Both the position numbers and the translations under genes were made by a program. The notes below the pieces were generated by a model, which saw nothing but the letters and a program-made list of their open reading frames with translations, was not told the DNA's origin and searched no databases. This document shows, in pieces, positions 6,746 to 7,695 of a stretch of 7,695 bases of DNA. This stretch comes from Oscillospiraceae bacterium (GTDB taxonomy: Bacteria > Bacillota > Clostridia > Oscillospirales > Acutalibacteraceae). The DNA lies in assembly GCA_022508705.1 (NCBI GenBank), contig JAFLUO010000020.1, positions 13,730-21,424 of the forward strand, in the 5' to 3' direction. Numbering within the stretch: the stretch's first letter is position 1; every line of letters begins with the position of its first letter.

Positions 6746-6779
6746 GCCGAAGAGAAAATGCTCCTCGGCTGATTTTTTT
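6746..6779 (+). terminator. Intrinsic terminator on the plus strand between ncRNA region and spoVAC
   Basis: The stem is GCCGA (6746-6750)/TCGGC (6765-6769), then one A-C mismatch, then GAG (6752-6754)/CTC (6761-6763), with an AAAATG loop. A T7 run follows at 6773-6779, which makes it a plus-strand terminator. It would stop transcripts from htrA or the ncRNA before they run antisense into spoVAC. On the minus strand the hairpin is preceded by A's but lacks a T tract, so it is a poor terminator for spoVAC. Confidence 0.65.
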
Positions 6780-6797
6780 AATAAAGTCGGTTATTTT

Positions 6798-7241
6798 TTA
6801 ATAAAGACCGAAAATATAGGCAATAATACCGTATATAACTGCCGCGGCAGTACCGTAGGCAATAACGGGACCCGCCACGGTGAAGATTTTTGCTCCCGTG
6901 CCGAGAACAATTCCCTCAGCCTTGAACTCAAGAGCAGGGGACACAACCGAGTTTGCAAAGCCTGTTATGGGAACTATTGTTCCGGCTCCCGCGTGTTTGG
7001 CGATTTTGTCAAATATGCCTATCCCTGTGAGTATGGCAGTTAAAATTATGATTACGGACGGTGTAAGCGCTTTAACGTATTCATCATTAAATCCCGCTTT
7101 TTTAAACAAATAGTTTAGTACCTGACCGAAAAGGCAAATTGTTCCGCCTATAAGGAAGGCTTTGAGGCAGTTTAAAAATACAGGCGAGTTGGGCGATGCC
7201 CGTTTTGCCATTTTGTCATATTCTTTTCCTGTCGTTGACAT
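6798..7241 (-). CDS. spoVAC: Stage V sporulation protein AC (SpoVAC)
   Basis: SpoVAC is a membrane component of the SpoVA channel, which moves Ca-dipicolinate into the forespore and out at germination; the Bacillus protein has been reported to behave as a mechanosensitive channel. This copy has 147 residues (family about 150). Hydrophobic segments are about 24-46, 59-80, 84-103 and 112-142, with the conserved run GTIVPITGFANSVVSPALEFKAEG (87-110). The start is ATG at 7241-7239, because AGGAG at 7254-7250 then has an 8-nt spacer. A GTG at 7250 would overlap that site. Usually spoVAC is followed by spoVAD and spoVAE(B); here nothing codes downstream on the same strand, and the upstream neighbour is divergent. 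So it stands alone in this window, and may be a second copy or a split operon. A forespore sigma-G-like promoter is upstream. Confidence 0.94.
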   Translation of the reverse strand: MSTTGKEYDKMAKRASPNSPVFLNCLKAFLIGGTICLFGQVLNYLFKKAGFNDEYVKALTPSVIIILTAILTGIGIFDKIAKHAGAGTIVPITGFANSVVSPALEFKAEGIVLGTGAKIFTVAGPVIAYGTAAAVIYGIIAYIFGLY

Positions 7242-7249
7242 AAATTTCA

Positions 7250-7254
7250 CTCCT
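7250..7254 (-). promoter_or_regulatory. Shine-Dalgarno that fixes the spoVAC start
   Basis: AGGAG on the minus strand is 8 nt from ATG 7241. It rules out the GTG at 7250, whose first base is part of the site. Confidence 0.75.
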
Positions 7255-7275
7255 AAAATTCTAATGTAATAGAAT

Positions 7276-7304
7276 TATTTTGTCGATAAATTTGTCAAAT
7301 ATAC
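7276..7304 (-). promoter_or_regulatory. Candidate sigma-G promoter of spoVAC
   Basis: On the minus strand, GTATA (7304-7300) fits the sigma-G -35 consensus GHATR. After a 17-bp spacer, CAAAATA (7282-7276) matches CATNHTA at six of seven positions. The implied start at about 7269 leaves a leader of about 28 nt. SpoVA genes of Bacillus are sigma-G dependent, so element and gene agree. Confidence 0.5.
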
Positions 7305-7327
7305 TTTTAGATTTAATAACAATTGCA

Positions 7328-7356
7328 TTGAAATAAAATTTTTAATATGGTAAAAT
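7328..7356 (+). promoter_or_regulatory. Vegetative promoter with extended -10, patatin-like gene
   Basis: TTGAAA (7328-7333), a 17-bp spacer and TAAAAT (7351-7356), with TG at 7348-7349 giving an extended -10. The start would be about 7363, leaving a leader of about 25 nt before the gene's TTG. Confidence 0.6.
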
Positions 7357-7387
7357 AATATAAATATACATTTTGGAGGTGGCGCAT

Positions 7388-7695
7388 TTGACAGGTTATA
7401 TTGACGTTGGCGGAGGGCTTCGCGCGGTTTACGGCACGGGCGTGCTTGATTTTTGCCTTGACAACGGAATAGATTTTCCGTATCTTATAGGCGTTTCGGC
7501 AGGCAGCGGAAATATTGCCTCGTACTTAGCGCACCAAAAGGGCAGAAGTCTTAAATTTTATACGGATTTTGCTTTCCGACGCGAATACATGAGCTTTCAA
7601 AATTATTTTAAAAACGGCTCGTATATTGACCTTGATTATATATATTCGGGTCTTTCAAATGAGGGCGGCGAATGTCCGCTGGATTTTGATAAGAT
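7388..7695 (+). CDS. Patatin-like phospholipase/acyl hydrolase, 3'-truncated by window edge
   Basis: The first 102 codons of a patatin-family serine hydrolase, which would cleave lipid acyl esters with a Ser-Asp dyad. The N-terminus has the oxyanion-hole motif DVGGGLRAVYGTGVLD (residues 6-21, GGGxR at 8-12). The nucleophile elbow GVSAGS follows at 35-40, with Ser37 as the likely catalytic Ser in GxSxG. The Asp half of the dyad lies beyond the window. The start is TTG 7388, chosen because a strong GGAGGT (7375-7380) sits 7 nt upstream and the protein then begins right at the first beta strand, as usual in bacterial patatins of the RssA/YjjU type. There is no signal peptide, so it is likely cytoplasmic or membrane-peripheral. 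It has its own promoter and is divergent from spoVAC. Substrate cannot be told from this fragment. Confidence 0.88.
   Translation, partial: MTGYIDVGGGLRAVYGTGVLDFCLDNGIDFPYLIGVSAGSGNIASYLAHQKGRSLKFYTDFAFRREYMSFQNYFKNGSYIDLDYIYSGLSNEGGECPLDFDK

Noticed and set aside
7242..7250. GTG start for spoVAC
   Set aside because: It overlaps the only Shine-Dalgarno; ATG 7241 is correctly spaced.
7280..7299. TTGACA on the minus strand at 7298-7293 as a sigma-A -35 for spoVAC
   Set aside because: No reasonable -10 hexamer at 16-18 bp; the overlapping sigma-G elements fit the gene better.

Overview
The window looks like chromosomal DNA of a low- to mid-GC, endospore-forming Firmicute, most likely a member of the Clostridia. 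Evidence for this is strong purine-rich Shine-Dalgarno sites, UUG/AUG start use, a SpoVAC sporulation protein, and a cluster related to the WalRK (YycFG) cell-wall regulon locus of Gram-positive bacteria. I cannot name a genus from sequence alone.

Layout, left to right. (1) 1-864: the 3' two-thirds of murA (first committed step of peptidoglycan synthesis), closed by a strong intrinsic terminator at 869-901. (2) 943-2215: a tight pair, walJ/yycJ (metallo-beta-lactamase fold) and rlmH (23S rRNA pseudouridine methyltransferase), 1 nt apart. (3) 2238-6066: a WalR-like response regulator, a WalK-like sensor kinase overlapping it by 14 nt, and a membrane-anchored HtrA protease directly behind. A perfect match to the published WalR-box consensus (TGTWAH-N5-TGTWAH) lies just upstream of the regulator, suggesting autoregulation. 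All the pieces of the Bacillus walRK-walJ-htrC-rlmH neighbourhood are here except walH and walI, but in a different order. (4) 6067-6797: a 731-bp region with no credible protein gene. It carries a good sigma-A-type promoter at 6164-6192, many local hairpins, a long-range helix, and terminator-like hairpins at its 3' side. I read it as a gene for a structured RNA of about 500-580 nt that I cannot assign to a known family. (5) 6798-7241, minus strand: spoVAC on its own, with a candidate sigma-G (forespore) promoter. (6) 7388 to the end, plus strand: the start of a patatin-like lipid acyl hydrolase with its own extended -10 promoter.

Taken together, genes 1-3 make a cell-envelope module: wall precursor synthesis, wall-stress two-component signalling, and surface protein quality control, with a ribosome-modification gene embedded. 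The most noteworthy unexplained element is the putative large RNA between htrA and spoVAC. Its promoter shares an 11-base string with the WalR-box region, a weak hint of a regulatory link.
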